Shown here: one piece after another, positions 8,174 through 15,001 of the stretch
How the letters are laid out: each line of letters opens with the position of its first letter
How positions within the stretch are numbered: position 1 is the first letter of the stretch
Assembly (NCBI GenBank): GCA_002404295.1
Contig: DHJK01000038.1
Coordinates: 10,728 to 40,157, forward strand
DNA: 29,430 nt
Source: Legionellales bacterium UBA4722
GTDB taxonomy: Bacteria > Pseudomonadota > Gammaproteobacteria > DSM-16500
Direction of reading: 5' to 3'
Program-made: the position numbers and the translations under genes
Notes under the pieces: generated by a model
Databases searched by the model: none
What the model was told of the DNA's origin: nothing
The model's input: the letters and a program-made list of their open reading frames with translations, nothing else

Positions 8174-8186
8174 GACCCCGTTTTTT
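8174..8186 (+). repeat. GACCCCGTTTTTT inverted repeat, left
   Basis: The exact reverse complement, AAAAAACGGGGTC, lies at 9805-9817, overlapping the stop codon of the protease-like gene. The pair brackets that gene. Similar GACCCCG/GGGGTC strings occur near REP-like elements in proteobacteria. Confidence 0.5.
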
Positions 8187-8261
8187 GTAAAACACTTTGT
8201 TTTGAGCAGAATATAGGCTATAATAGGTCAGCTTTTTCCTTCTATTAATTTAGAGGATCGC

Positions 8262-9806
8262 ATGGGAGTTACAAGAGCACAATTACAAAGCTATTTTAAT
8301 ACTAATGATCCGTGTTATGCGCATATAACGCCAGATCAAATGGCGATTCTTGTCGATTCTGTAAAAAAATATCTTGCAGACGAAGATATCCAATTTAATT
8401 GCCCTATTATAAAAGCGAGCGGTGGAGCCAAGTATTTTAATCTCGATGAATTAAGAAATTTTCTAACACAGCTGAATCAATTTCGAAACAGCATTCCCGA
8501 AGAAACACGGCTTCAATATCTTTTTCAATTCAATGCACATCCCCTTGCAACGCCTCATTGGACCGTCACAGATATCTTAATTAATAAGGGTCATTTGGAA
8601 ATTTATATCTTAGATCCCTATCAATCAAATGTTGAGGTAGCTATACAACTTATACTGATGCATGAGATTTTTAATTCTGACTATCATGTTAATTATACTG
8701 CATTAAGTATTCAAAAGGATACGAGTAATTGTGGATACTTTACGATGAATTTATTAGTTTCATTATTAAAAAATCCTGTTCATTCTCAACTTTCAGTGTT
8801 ACCTGTGCATACTTTAGTAGATGTTCAAAACAACCCCATAACATTTTATTCATATATCAGAGGATATAAAGAATACGAAGAATTTGAGTATGGAAAGACG
8901 TTTTTATATAACGGCGATTATTATGGAGACGGGTATCCTGAGGACTTCTCAAGATATATCTTGCCCCATTTTGCATATTTATTAACGGATGATATGTGGA
9001 GCAAGTTAGAGCTAGCTTCAAGTCCTACCTATTTTAAAATGATCCATCGTGATTCATTACCTCTAACTTGGGGAGCTTTTTTTAAAAATACGCAAGATAC
9101 TGAATTAGAAGTTAATAACTATGTCTGTATTAAGAGAACCCCAAAGCCACCAACACAACTCAGCTCATCCATTCGATATTATAATTTTTATAATCGAGTA
9201 ACTAACAAGCTCAGTCAGAGAAATGGCAGACTTGAAGCATCTCGAGGAAAATTTAAAAAAATCGCATCTAATCATCTTGAATCACTTACAGATGTGGATT
9301 TTGATCATATTATTCAATCTCGGCAAGGTGAGTATTTACCAAAGCTCTTAAGCATGTCGCAAGATCATCCAGAAGAGAAAAAGAGCCAGCCGGTGGAAAA
9401 GGTTAGGTTAGATGATTATCGACTGAAAGATGAAACTCTACCCGACCCCAAAAAAAATGACGGAGATAATACGGTAAAAGAACCAACAAAACCACGAGCT
9501 TTTCCTCTCCCCCCTCCTTTATTATCTAAGGAAGAAACAAGCGACAATCAAGCAGTACAGAAATTTTTTGCGGAATATAAATCTGGATATCATTCGTTTT
9601 GGAGCGGACAAAATAAAGAAAAAGTGACTATAGAGATGATAGTAAATCATGCAGTTGGCTATAATTCAGGCTGCTGCTTCTTTGGATATAGCGGAAGAAA
9701 TACGCGTAACACTCTCAGAAGTGTCTTTGGTGTCTATATTGATCCTAATGCTATTGCTATTGACTATTCTAAGATTGAAAGCACGATATTAAATTTTAAA
9801 CGCTAA
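8262..9806 (+). CDS. predicted CE-clan (Ulp1/YopJ-like) cysteine protease or acetyltransferase, candidate effector
   Basis: This 514-aa protein has no signal peptide or membrane span. In its N-terminal 180 residues it has the ordered catalytic pattern of CE-clan enzymes: H99 in PHWTVTDI, D118 in YILDPYQS after a hydrophobic strand, Q151, and C157 in QKDTSNCGYF. The Q-to-C spacing of six residues matches the Ulp1 pattern (Q-x5-C-G), and the helix after the Cys is present. Such enzymes are SUMO/ubiquitin-like proteases or, in the YopJ group, serine/threonine acetyltransferases, and bacterial members are usually delivered into eukaryotic cells. The rest (residues 180-514) is unrecognised. It includes a Pro-rich stretch FPLPPPLL near residue 415 and a Cys pair CCFFGYSGR near 465. 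The gene sits alone between decayed DNA and is bracketed by 13-bp inverted repeats. The start follows GAGGATCGC. Confidence 0.6.
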   Translation: MGVTRAQLQSYFNTNDPCYAHITPDQMAILVDSVKKYLADEDIQFNCPIIKASGGAKYFNLDELRNFLTQLNQFRNSIPEETRLQYLFQFNAHPLATPHWTVTDILINKGHLEIYILDPYQSNVEVAIQLILMHEIFNSDYHVNYTALSIQKDTSNCGYFTMNLLVSLLKNPVHSQLSVLPVHTLVDVQNNPITFYSYIRGYKEYEEFEYGKTFLYNGDYYGDGYPEDFSRYILPHFAYLLTDDMWSKLELASSPTYFKMIHRDSLPLTWGAFFKNTQDTELEVNNYVCIKRTPKPPTQLSSSIRYYNFYNRVTNKLSQRNGRLEASRGKFKKIASNHLESLTDVDFDHIIQSRQGEYLPKLLSMSQDHPEEKKSQPVEKVRLDDYRLKDETLPDPKKNDGDNTVKEPTKPRAFPLPPPLLSKEETSDNQAVQKFFAEYKSGYHSFWSGQNKEKVTIEMIVNHAVGYNSGCCFFGYSGRNTRNTLRSVFGVYIDPNAIAIDYSKIESTILNFKR

Positions 9807-9817
9807 AAAACGGGGTC
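9805..9817 (-). repeat. GACCCCGTTTTTT inverted repeat, right
   Basis: Reverse complement of 8174-8186. It shares its first bases with the TAA of the protease-like gene and continues into GGGGTCAGGC. A related TTTTCTGACCCAG occurs at 9945-9957. Confidence 0.5.
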
Positions 9818-10055
9818 AGGCTTTTATGACACTAACTTGCTTATAGGAAGTATAAACCACCTTTTTTAAAATCAATCTATACCAATACTCCCATCACTCC
9901 ACTTTACTTCTGGTCTGAAACTTATTTTTTTCATTTTTAAGACATTTTCTGACCCAGCAAAGCGTGTTTTTAGCTCATTTTCAATACAGATCTATTCTCA
10001 CATGCGAAGACCATTCTGCCCTATCTTTTAGGCATCATTATTTGCTTTTTTATAA
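9807..10055. other. gene-free region with repeat fragments
   Basis: About 250 bp between the protease-like gene and the transposase remnant. Apart from GGGGTCAGG/CTGACCC fragments I see no gene, promoter or terminator that can be supported. Confidence 0.5.
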
Positions 10056-10352
10056 TCAGTGTACGAAACTCATAGGTGGCGCAACACCCGCATGCAGTGA
10101 AAAACCCGCAACTTTTCCGAGTAAATCAGAGTTTTTATCATCCGGAACGATAGGCGGTCTGGTTTGTATTGAAAAAATTTTCCTGCCTTTTTGAAACCCC
10201 GTTGAAACACGATACATAATGGAATAACTTTGATGATCATTCATCTCCCCATCCGTTGATGATTCTATGAGATAAGAATTTTCAGCATCAGCTTCAATGA
10301 GTCCTGCGCGTGAAAGATAACGTGCTCTTGTATTCCTGTATATTTCAGCTTT
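10056..10352 (-). pseudogene. IS91-family (Y2-type) transposase fragment
   Basis: The minus strand from 10352 to the TGA at 10056 encodes about 98 residues: a segment YLSRAGLIEADAENSYL, then SYSIMYRVSTGFQKGRKIF, then GKVAGFSLHAGVA. These match the interior of IS91-like transposases, where the conserved text continues after SLHAGVA into a basic LERLCRYI(A/S)RP motif. That continuation is missing; the frame runs into PPMSFVH and stops. An in-frame stop (TAA at 10353-10355) also closes it at the 5' side. It is a dead remnant of an insertion sequence. Confidence 0.65.
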
Positions 10353-10380
10353 TTAATAGGGAAATACAATAATGCAAGCC

Positions 10381-10410
10381 TGACTCAGTTTCCATATGAC
10401 TCAGTTTCCA
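10381..10410 (+). repeat. TGACTCAGTTTCCA tandem duplication
   Basis: The 14-mer TGACTCAGTTTCCA occurs at 10381-10394 and again at 10397-10410, with TA between. It marks the point where the ATPase pseudogene loses homology and the transposase-remnant DNA begins, so it may be the scar of an insertion. Confidence 0.5.
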
Positions 10411-10675
10411 ACTTTGCTTTATGAAGCTCGTCTAGTACTATAATTGGCTTAATATTCGATATGTGCTTTGGTAGGATAAGGTGAGGATCTTTGGTCCACT
10501 CTCGTCTAAATTTAATTTCATCCTAGTTGTAATATTCTCCTGCGCCACGTTCCTTTAATAGCAATTTAGCCATCGTTGTTTTACCGCACTGACGAGGACC
10601 AGATACAAGCGCCATCTTATCTGCTTGAAAGCAAATAGTGTTGATGTCATTTTCTAAATATCGATGATATTTCAT
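10385..10675 (-). pseudogene. AAA-type ATPase with DUF4143-like architecture, N-terminal fragment with in-frame stop
   Basis: From ATG 10675 on the minus strand the frame reads MKYHRYLENDINTI, then the P-loop LVSGPRQCGKTTMAKLLL, then GEYYN followed by TAG (10523-10525) where homologues have Trp, then DEIKFRREWTKDPHLI, and the Walker B-like PIIVLDELHKAK. Homology ends after about 90 codons at the TGACTCAGTTTCCA scar. These proteins (ATP-binding, COG1373-like) are common in accessory DNA. The single TGG to TAG change and the lost C-terminus make it a pseudogene. Confidence 0.7.
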
Positions 10676-10710
10676 CTGACTATTTTAGCGACCATCGATA
10701 AAATAGTCAG
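10676..10710. promoter_or_regulatory. 12-bp inverted repeat upstream of the ATPase remnant
   Basis: CTGACTATTTTA (10676-10687) and TAAAATAGTCAG (10699-10710) are perfect reverse complements separated by 11 nt, directly abutting the ATPase start codon. This looks like an operator or a 5'-leader hairpin. The right arm recurs, with one change, inside the direct repeat at 7543. Confidence 0.5.
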
Positions 10711-10767
10711 AGTAACTGCATAAATAACAAGGGTTTTTATAATTAACAGGAAGTTTATCACTGCTAA
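10693..10767 (+). repeat. 75-bp direct repeat, copy 2
   Basis: Partner of 7543-7617 with six mismatches. Its right end supplies the stop codon (TAG, 10764-10766) of the exported protein on the minus strand, so the repeat boundary coincides with that gene's 3' end. Confidence 0.75.
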
Positions 10768-11591
10768 TTTAATGAGTCATCGTATCTTATTACAGGCGTT
10801 CCTGTTCGTGATATTTGAATATATTTGCCTTCTCGAAATTGGTAGCTTGTCTCTTCATCTACTGGCACTGCTCTATTGTCTTGGCCTGGATCATTGTCTG
10901 TGCCAAATTTTGATACTTTTAACCTATAAAAATTTTCTTTGTTTGATTTATCAAAATCAATTTTTGCTGAATAAGTTGTGCATTGAATAAATCGGCCACA
11001 TCTATTGAAGTTATCAGAATAAACTGTTTCTTGATAGGCATTTATTATATCATTTTTATAAGGAACCAAAAACTCTCTTTCTACATCTGTCATTTCTGGG
11101 TTGACATATTTAAACTCTAACATTAATCCAAATCTATCATCCCCAATTTGAATCAATTTCGCATCAGGAACAATACCATATTCTCCATCATACCCAAGAA
11201 AAAGTTGTTGAGATTCTATTTTCCAAGCATTCCTTGTTCTGGAAAAGACTGCTCCACTCAGTAATGGTCTACAAGCATGGCATTCAAATGGAATATCTAT
11301 AGGAATAGTCTTTGTTAAAAGAAAAAACTTCGTTTTCCCATTTTCTTTATATGATTGAAAAAATGCAGTGCTAACTATACCAATTTTTTTAGAAAAATAA
11401 GAATCGTTGCTTTTTTCAGGAATAGACATGTTTTTCCAAATAGCAGTTTTATTAGTATCATTATAATTGCCAAACATCATCATAATTGCTTTTTTTTCTG
11501 TAAAATTTGGTGCCCATAGCGAATTAACGGAAAAAACAAAGATAAAAAAGCTAATACCAAGTATCAAGGCCATTTTAAATGATTTTTTCAT
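10764..11591 (-). CDS. exported protein, candidate immunity protein for the adjacent transglycosylase
   Basis: This 275-aa protein of unknown family begins with a clear Sec signal or anchor: MKKSF, a hydrophobic stretch from residue 7 to about 24, then SLWA. The mature part is beta-rich and polar, with four cysteines (C104, C107, C198, C204) that could form disulfides in the periplasm. It starts 2 nt after the stop of the lytic transglycosylase and is cotranscribed with it. A periplasmic protein directly behind a signal-less peptidoglycan hydrolase is the arrangement of antibacterial effector/immunity pairs such as Tge/Tgi of type VI secretion. That role is inferred from layout only. Its last codons run into the 75-bp repeat, so the C-terminus may have been altered. 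Confidence 0.65.
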   Translation of the reverse strand: MKKSFKMALILGISFFIFVFSVNSLWAPNFTEKKAIMMMFGNYNDTNKTAIWKNMSIPEKSNDSYFSKKIGIVSTAFFQSYKENGKTKFFLLTKTIPIDIPFECHACRPLLSGAVFSRTRNAWKIESQQLFLGYDGEYGIVPDAKLIQIGDDRFGLMLEFKYVNPEMTDVEREFLVPYKNDIINAYQETVYSDNFNRCGRFIQCTTYSAKIDFDKSNKENFYRLKVSKFGTDNDPGQDNRAVPVDEETSYQFREGKYIQISRTGTPVIRYDDSLN

Positions 11592-11593
11592 TT

Positions 11594-12391
11594 TTATCCT
11601 TTAGATAATAGAGTATAAAGCGCATGAAATTTTTGCATTTTATGTTCAGGGTCTGGGTTTGTATTTTCAATTATTCCTTCTAATACACCTTTGTATTCTG
11701 CTATCGCTTCATCCCATGTAGCCATTCGGTGCAACCTTTCTCGAGCTTCTGTTTTCTTTGTAAATAACCAACGAACCCCTACGCAAATGTTTGCGGATGG
11801 ATCAATTATGTCTGCATGATTAACAAATATAAAGTGATCTTTTATCTCTCCCGTATGTTCTTGACCAGATATGATTCTCCATGTGCTTTCCGTAAGCTGC
11901 ATTAAACCACGCGCGTGGCCTATCACCTTATTTTTTCCTGGAGTACGTTGCGGAGTGTCGCTCTCTGGCCTAAAACTTGATTCACTTGCTATAAGCGTCT
12001 TTACTGAATTCGGATCCAGTAGCTCTTCGGGTTTAAAAATATCATTCCAATATTGAACCCATCCTCCAATGTACCTGTCAAACTCATCGGCTCTAGGAAA
12101 CTGTGTAAGCGTTCCAGCACTAGGTAATCTAATCAAATTCGAAAAATGGTTTTGTGTAATTAATTGAAGCTCATCATAAGACAATATGTCATGATGAGAA
12201 GGATTATCCGCACAATGGCCACGCCTTTTTACGTCATGTCCTTCTGGATTTTCTCTGCTGGATGGTATATGAAGAGGATGTTCTTTTACATAATGTTTCC
12301 CTATAGGGCAAATTCGCCATTGATGCGCTTTATCAGCAGCAGAAACATTTAAAGGCTCGGTATTTTCTGATACATCTGAATAATTTGTCAT
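11594..12391 (-). CDS. lytic transglycosylase (SLT/goose-lysozyme fold) domain protein, candidate secreted effector
   Basis: The product is a peptidoglycan-cleaving enzyme by domain. Numbering from the first ATG (12397), the catalytic glutamate is E139 in LIASESSFRPES, followed by GHARGLMQLTESTW (160-173), DPSANICVGVRWL (199-211) and AEYKG (233-237, where AxYN is commoner). The N-terminal 80 residues have no signal peptide. They include a Cys/His-rich piece with CPIGKHYV near 30 and RGHCADNPS near 59-67, a prefix seen on some secreted transglycosylases. AAGGAG ends 7 nt before the second ATG (12391), so I prefer that start (265 aa). The exported protein follows after 2 nt. Lack of a signal peptide plus a periplasmic partner suggests delivery by a specialised secretion system. 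Remodelling of the cell's own wall is the alternative. Confidence 0.8.
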   Translation of the reverse strand: MTNYSDVSENTEPLNVSAADKAHQWRICPIGKHYVKEHPLHIPSSRENPEGHDVKRRGHCADNPSHHDILSYDELQLITQNHFSNLIRLPSAGTLTQFPRADEFDRYIGGWVQYWNDIFKPEELLDPNSVKTLIASESSFRPESDTPQRTPGKNKVIGHARGLMQLTESTWRIISGQEHTGEIKDHFIFVNHADIIDPSANICVGVRWLFTKKTEARERLHRMATWDEAIAEYKGVLEGIIENTNPDPEHKMQKFHALYTLLSKG

Positions 12392-12485
12392 ATTCATACT
12401 CCTTTGTAAACCCAGTATTTAAATCCCATAATGAAAACTCAATTATTATTCTTGAAGATAGTGAAATAAGCAAGAAAACATACGA

Positions 12486-13076
12486 TTAAGATTCATCAAT
12501 TGTTCCTATAATGAAAAGTTTTGGTTTGCCCAGGATTTCTTGAACAAACGCATCTTTATTATTTACTAATTTTTGCCACTCTTTTCTTTGATATACCTTA
12601 GGGTTGATTTCACGCCTCACGATAGCCTGTGCAGGATAAAGTGCGGTAACAGCTTCGGAAAAACTAAGTTTTCCAATAATTAATACATCTACATCACTAC
12701 CCGCATTCTCTGTTCCGGCTCCTGCAGAACCAAAGATAAAAGCGACTTCGATTTTTTCGGTTAGTGATATGAGCGCATTTGCTAAAACATCTACTAAGCC
12801 GGACGTCTTTCGTAAAATACTTGCAAGCTCCTCAAAAATAGGAAAAGTAGTATTAGCTTGGTAATACACTTGGTTTCCGCTTATCTCACGTATTAACACT
12901 TGTGCTCTTGCGAGTTTAGATAGTTCGCGGTGTAGGCTTCCGGCAGCAGTATTCGTGAGGCGCGCAATTTCACGTACGTGATAGCGAGTTTCGGGGTGCA
13001 GCAGCAATAAGCCTAATACTCTTTGCCGATATTCTGGGAATAGGAAAGAAGTGGTGATTTGCATAAGGAGTGCCAT
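12486..13076 (-). CDS. winged-helix/nucleotidyltransferase fusion protein
   Basis: The N-terminal 80 residues form an ArsR/MarR-like winged helix (YRQRVLGLLLLHPETRYHVR, then EIARLTNTAAGSLHRELSKL). The C-terminal half is a minimal nucleotidyltransferase with FIFGSAGAGTENAGSDVDVL, the GS-x-n-SDxDxx catalytic signature of the pol beta superfamily. Such fusions are probable regulators, and MNT-domain proteins act in HEPN/MNT toxin-antitoxin systems; no HEPN partner lies next to it. I chose ATG 13076; TTG 13085 and ATG 13064 are alternatives, and none has a clear ribosome site. A third copy of the ATTGTAGC half-site of the upstream palindrome overlaps the start, which points to autorepression. Confidence 0.75.
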   Translation of the reverse strand: MALLMQITTSFLFPEYRQRVLGLLLLHPETRYHVREIARLTNTAAGSLHRELSKLARAQVLIREISGNQVYYQANTTFPIFEELASILRKTSGLVDVLANALISLTEKIEVAFIFGSAGAGTENAGSDVDVLIIGKLSFSEAVTALYPAQAIVRREINPKVYQRKEWQKLVNNKDAFVQEILGKPKLFIIGTIDES

Positions 13077-13120
13077 TGTAGCCAATTAAGCTTCAATTGT
13101 AGCCGCATTTGCTACAATTG
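13075..13120. promoter_or_regulatory. palindromic operator CAATTGTAGC-N7-GCTACAATTG
   Basis: A perfect 10-bp inverted repeat (13094-13103 and 13111-13120) with a 7-bp centre, plus an extra direct half-site ATTGTAGC at 13075-13082. It lies immediately upstream of the winged-helix gene, the likely binder. Confidence 0.65.
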
Positions 13121-13163
13121 TAAAGATAAAAGCATTTTTTATGTAAAAAATTACTGTTATGTA

Positions 13164-13192
13164 TTGTTAACTATGAGTTATATCCCTATAAT
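13164..13192 (+). promoter_or_regulatory. sigma70 promoter of putative small RNA, copy 2
   Basis: TTGTTA at 13164-13169 and TATAAT at 13187-13192 with a 17-nt spacer, the same as at 6468-6496. It may also transcribe the NYN gene by read-through. Confidence 0.65.
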
Positions 13193-13198
13193 TACGGT

Positions 13199-13266
13199 AT
13201 ATAGTGCCCTTGGCAGTACGTGTTCCCATACTAACATAGCGGGAATACCGATCCCGGGGGTTTTTT
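13199..13266 (+). ncRNA. putative small RNA, copy 2 of 2 (or leader of the NYN gene)
   Basis: Second copy of the unit at 6503-6572. Here the final stem is perfect (CGGGA-N7-TCCCG), followed by GGGG and six T. The NYN gene's ribosome site begins only 7 nt after the T-run, so this copy could be a free RNA, a leader/attenuator, or both. Confidence 0.5.
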
Positions 13267-13283
13267 GTTTTTAGGAGTGAGTA

Positions 13284-13949
13284 ATGCCAACAGCAATTCT
13301 AGTAGATGGCGGCTTTTTTATAAAACGTTACCGTCAAATTTATACTCATGCAGTAGATCAATCCCCACAAAAAGTAGCAAAAAATTTACATGAGATTTGT
13401 CTTAAACACTTGTCATCCAATCAAAAAGAAACGCGGAGTTTATATCGGATTTTTTATTACGATTGTCCTCCATTAAGTAAAAAAGCACATAATCCTGTGA
13501 CTAAAAAAGCAATCGATTTTAGCAAAACCGGAGAGGCGGCTTTTCGTATTGCATTGCACTCTGAGCTTCGCAAGGTAAGAAAAGTAGCTTTACGGTTGGG
13601 TCGATTATCAGATAGTAGTAACTGGCTAATTAAGCCAGAGAAATTAAAAGAATTATTGAGTAAAAAAATATCTATTGATGATATACAAGAAAATGATTTG
13701 TTATATGAGATTAAACAAAAAGGCGTAGACATGAAGATTGGCCTTGATATTGCTTCGTTAGCGTATAAAAAATTGGTTAAACAGATTGTGTTAATTGCTG
13801 GAGATAGCGATTTCACTCCCGCTGCAAAATTGGCACGAAGAGAGGGGATAGATTTTATTCTAGATCCGATGTGGAATCCCATTAATCAGGATCTTCATGA
13901 ACATATTGATGGACTTATGTCCACCTGCCCTCAGCCGAAAAGGAAATAA
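13284..13949 (+). CDS. NYN domain (LabA/DUF88-type) PIN-like ribonuclease
   Basis: This 221-aa protein has the NYN/DUF88 layout: an N-terminal AILVDGGFFIKR with the first metal-binding aspartate (D8), a central GVDMKIGLDIASLAYKK with the second acidic cluster, and VLIAGDSDFTPAAKLARREG with the third. NYN proteins share the PIN/FEN nuclease fold and are predicted metal-dependent RNases. The start follows AGGAG (13273-13277) by 6 nt. It stands directly downstream of small-RNA copy 2, divergent from the winged-helix nucleotidyltransferase. An RNA-directed role with that RNA is an idea raised by position only. Confidence 0.85.
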   Translation: MPTAILVDGGFFIKRYRQIYTHAVDQSPQKVAKNLHEICLKHLSSNQKETRSLYRIFYYDCPPLSKKAHNPVTKKAIDFSKTGEAAFRIALHSELRKVRKVALRLGRLSDSSNWLIKPEKLKELLSKKISIDDIQENDLLYEIKQKGVDMKIGLDIASLAYKKLVKQIVLIAGDSDFTPAAKLARREGIDFILDPMWNPINQDLHEHIDGLMSTCPQPKRK

Positions 13950-13960
13950 TAAACTGTTTT

Positions 13961-13986
13961 TATCGTGAATGGGCACGTTCACGATA
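13961..13986. repeat. TATCGTGAA hairpin, same family as arms at 28115-28277
   Basis: TATCGTGAA (13961-13969) pairs with TTCACGATA (13978-13986) over an 8-nt loop. The right half GCACGTTCACGAT recurs at 28267-28278, where the two halves are separated by a palindromic element. No T-run follows on either strand. It lies just after the NYN gene. Confidence 0.55.
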
Positions 13987-14021
13987 AGAGCACGCTGAAT
14001 ATATTCTCTGTATATCTTTAA

Positions 14022-14057
14022 GGGCTATTGACAGCTTCACTGAATTGTCAACAGCCC
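14022..14057. terminator. hairpin between convergent genes, possible terminator
   Basis: GGGCT-a-TTGACA (14022-14033) pairs with TGTCAA-c-AGCCC (14046-14057), giving 11 bp with one mismatch. It lies between the convergent NYN gene and the 14090-14722 gene. T-runs are weak on both sides, so the terminator role is tentative. Confidence 0.4.
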
Positions 14058-14089
14058 CTAACAAAAGCTTTTCCAATAATTTTGCAAAT

Positions 14090-14722
14090 CTAAGGCGCAT
14101 TTAAACTTGCTCTTTGAATATACTCATCAAGTGTATCGTGCTTGTCAAATATTTTGGCAACATGATAGTCATATTGATTGATATTATTTGTGTTCATTGT
14201 TGGAACGGGTAACATCGCACGTCCGCCATCAATTAAAACGAGAATAATTCTATTAAGGTAGTCTCCGTTGTAGCTTAAATCACACCAATAGCCACTAGCG
14301 TTTGGATCAGGATGTTTATTTGCCCAGGAAGCAATAAAATTGTCTTGTTGGATTCCATCTTGTGAATACTTCACTCTAAATCTAAGTCTAGGATCAATCT
14401 TTAAAAAACATTCTGTAATGTCGTTACGAGAAATAGCGAGCCAATCATTTTTTGGGGAAGTTGTTTCAATAAAATTTAATATTTCATCAAATGACATCTC
14501 TCTAATTGGCTTATTTCCAAGAAAATAATCTGCAATAGCAGGTGCAGCCAGTAGCGATGTACCTAGCAGTTGTATTATGTAAGCGGTAGCAGCAGCTGAC
14601 TCATATCCAATTAGCCAAAAAATTCCGAAGGCGATAGCAACTACAATTAAGATCCCACCAATTATACGAATTGGGTGAGCGTACTCTTTTATCCATAAAC
14701 ATAACTTTTGTTTGTTAAGCAT
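14090..14722 (-). CDS. hypothetical inner-membrane protein
   Basis: This 210-aa protein is not recognised. Residues about 18-40 (IRIIGGILIVVAIAFGIFWL) and about 45-66 (AAATAYIIQLLGTSLLAAPA) are two membrane spans. The remaining 140 residues form a soluble domain, starting at REMSFDEILNFIE, with WLAISRNDITECFLKIDP and SGYWCDLSYNGDYLNRIILV. GGAGATGTT precedes the ATG. It is an isolated gene between the NYN region and ssb. Confidence 0.7.
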   Translation of the reverse strand: MLNKQKLCLWIKEYAHPIRIIGGILIVVAIAFGIFWLIGYESAAATAYIIQLLGTSLLAAPAIADYFLGNKPIREMSFDEILNFIETTSPKNDWLAISRNDITECFLKIDPRLRFRVKYSQDGIQQDNFIASWANKHPDPNASGYWCDLSYNGDYLNRIILVLIDGGRAMLPVPTMNTNNINQYDYHVAKIFDKHDTLDEYIQRASLNAP

Positions 14723-14767
14723 AACATCTCCATTAGTAGGATTTCTCTATAGCTAAGTGTTTATGGG

Positions 14768-14923
14768 CTATTTGCTATTATCTGTTTGGTCATTGTCGAT
14801 TACAGGGAGAGGCTTGCTTAATAAGTAATCACTTAGTTCATGCGCATAAGCATTATATTGTTAAACAACAACTTGCTGTAATAATCCAGCATTTTTCCGT
14901 TTTAAACGTTCATTTTCTTGCTC
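14768..14923 (-). pseudogene. short decayed coding remnant
   Basis: On the minus strand one frame reads EQENERLKRKNAGLLQQVVV, a TAA, then QYNAYAHELSDYLLSKPLP and a stop at 14768-14770. A coiled-coil-like start and coding-like text on both sides of one stop suggest a gene fragment. I do not recognise the family, and the start is lost. Confidence 0.3.
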
Positions 14924-14941
14924 TTAATTCAATATAAAAAT

Positions 14942-14970
14942 GAATAAGCCCTTGTATCAAGGGCTTATTC
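14942..14970 (-). terminator. Rho-independent terminator of ssb
   Basis: A perfect 13-bp stem, GAATAAGCCCTTG and CAAGGGCTTATTC, with a 3-nt loop. On the minus strand it is followed by ATTTTTATA. It lies about 30 nt after the ssb stop. Confidence 0.85.
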
Positions 14971-15001
14971 TATAAAATTAACAAATTAAATATACTTGAC
15001 G

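Larger units (their letters stand above)
7425..8261. other. decayed intergenic region, no intact gene
   Basis: Over 800 bp without a convincing complete gene. It contains one copy of a 75-bp direct repeat (7543-7617), a hairpin GAAACCTCTT / AAGGGGTTTC (7630-7655) without a T-run, a truncated HigA-like gene (7739-7987, minus strand), a CAACTC-AGCA-GAGTTG hairpin (8019-8034), and a GACCCCGTTTTTT repeat (8174-8186). ORFs predicted here have no family resemblance that I can see. Confidence 0.6.

Noticed and set aside
10772..10990. 72-aa hydrophobic ORF on the plus strand
   Set aside because: Antisense shadow of the exported protein gene; no ribosome site.
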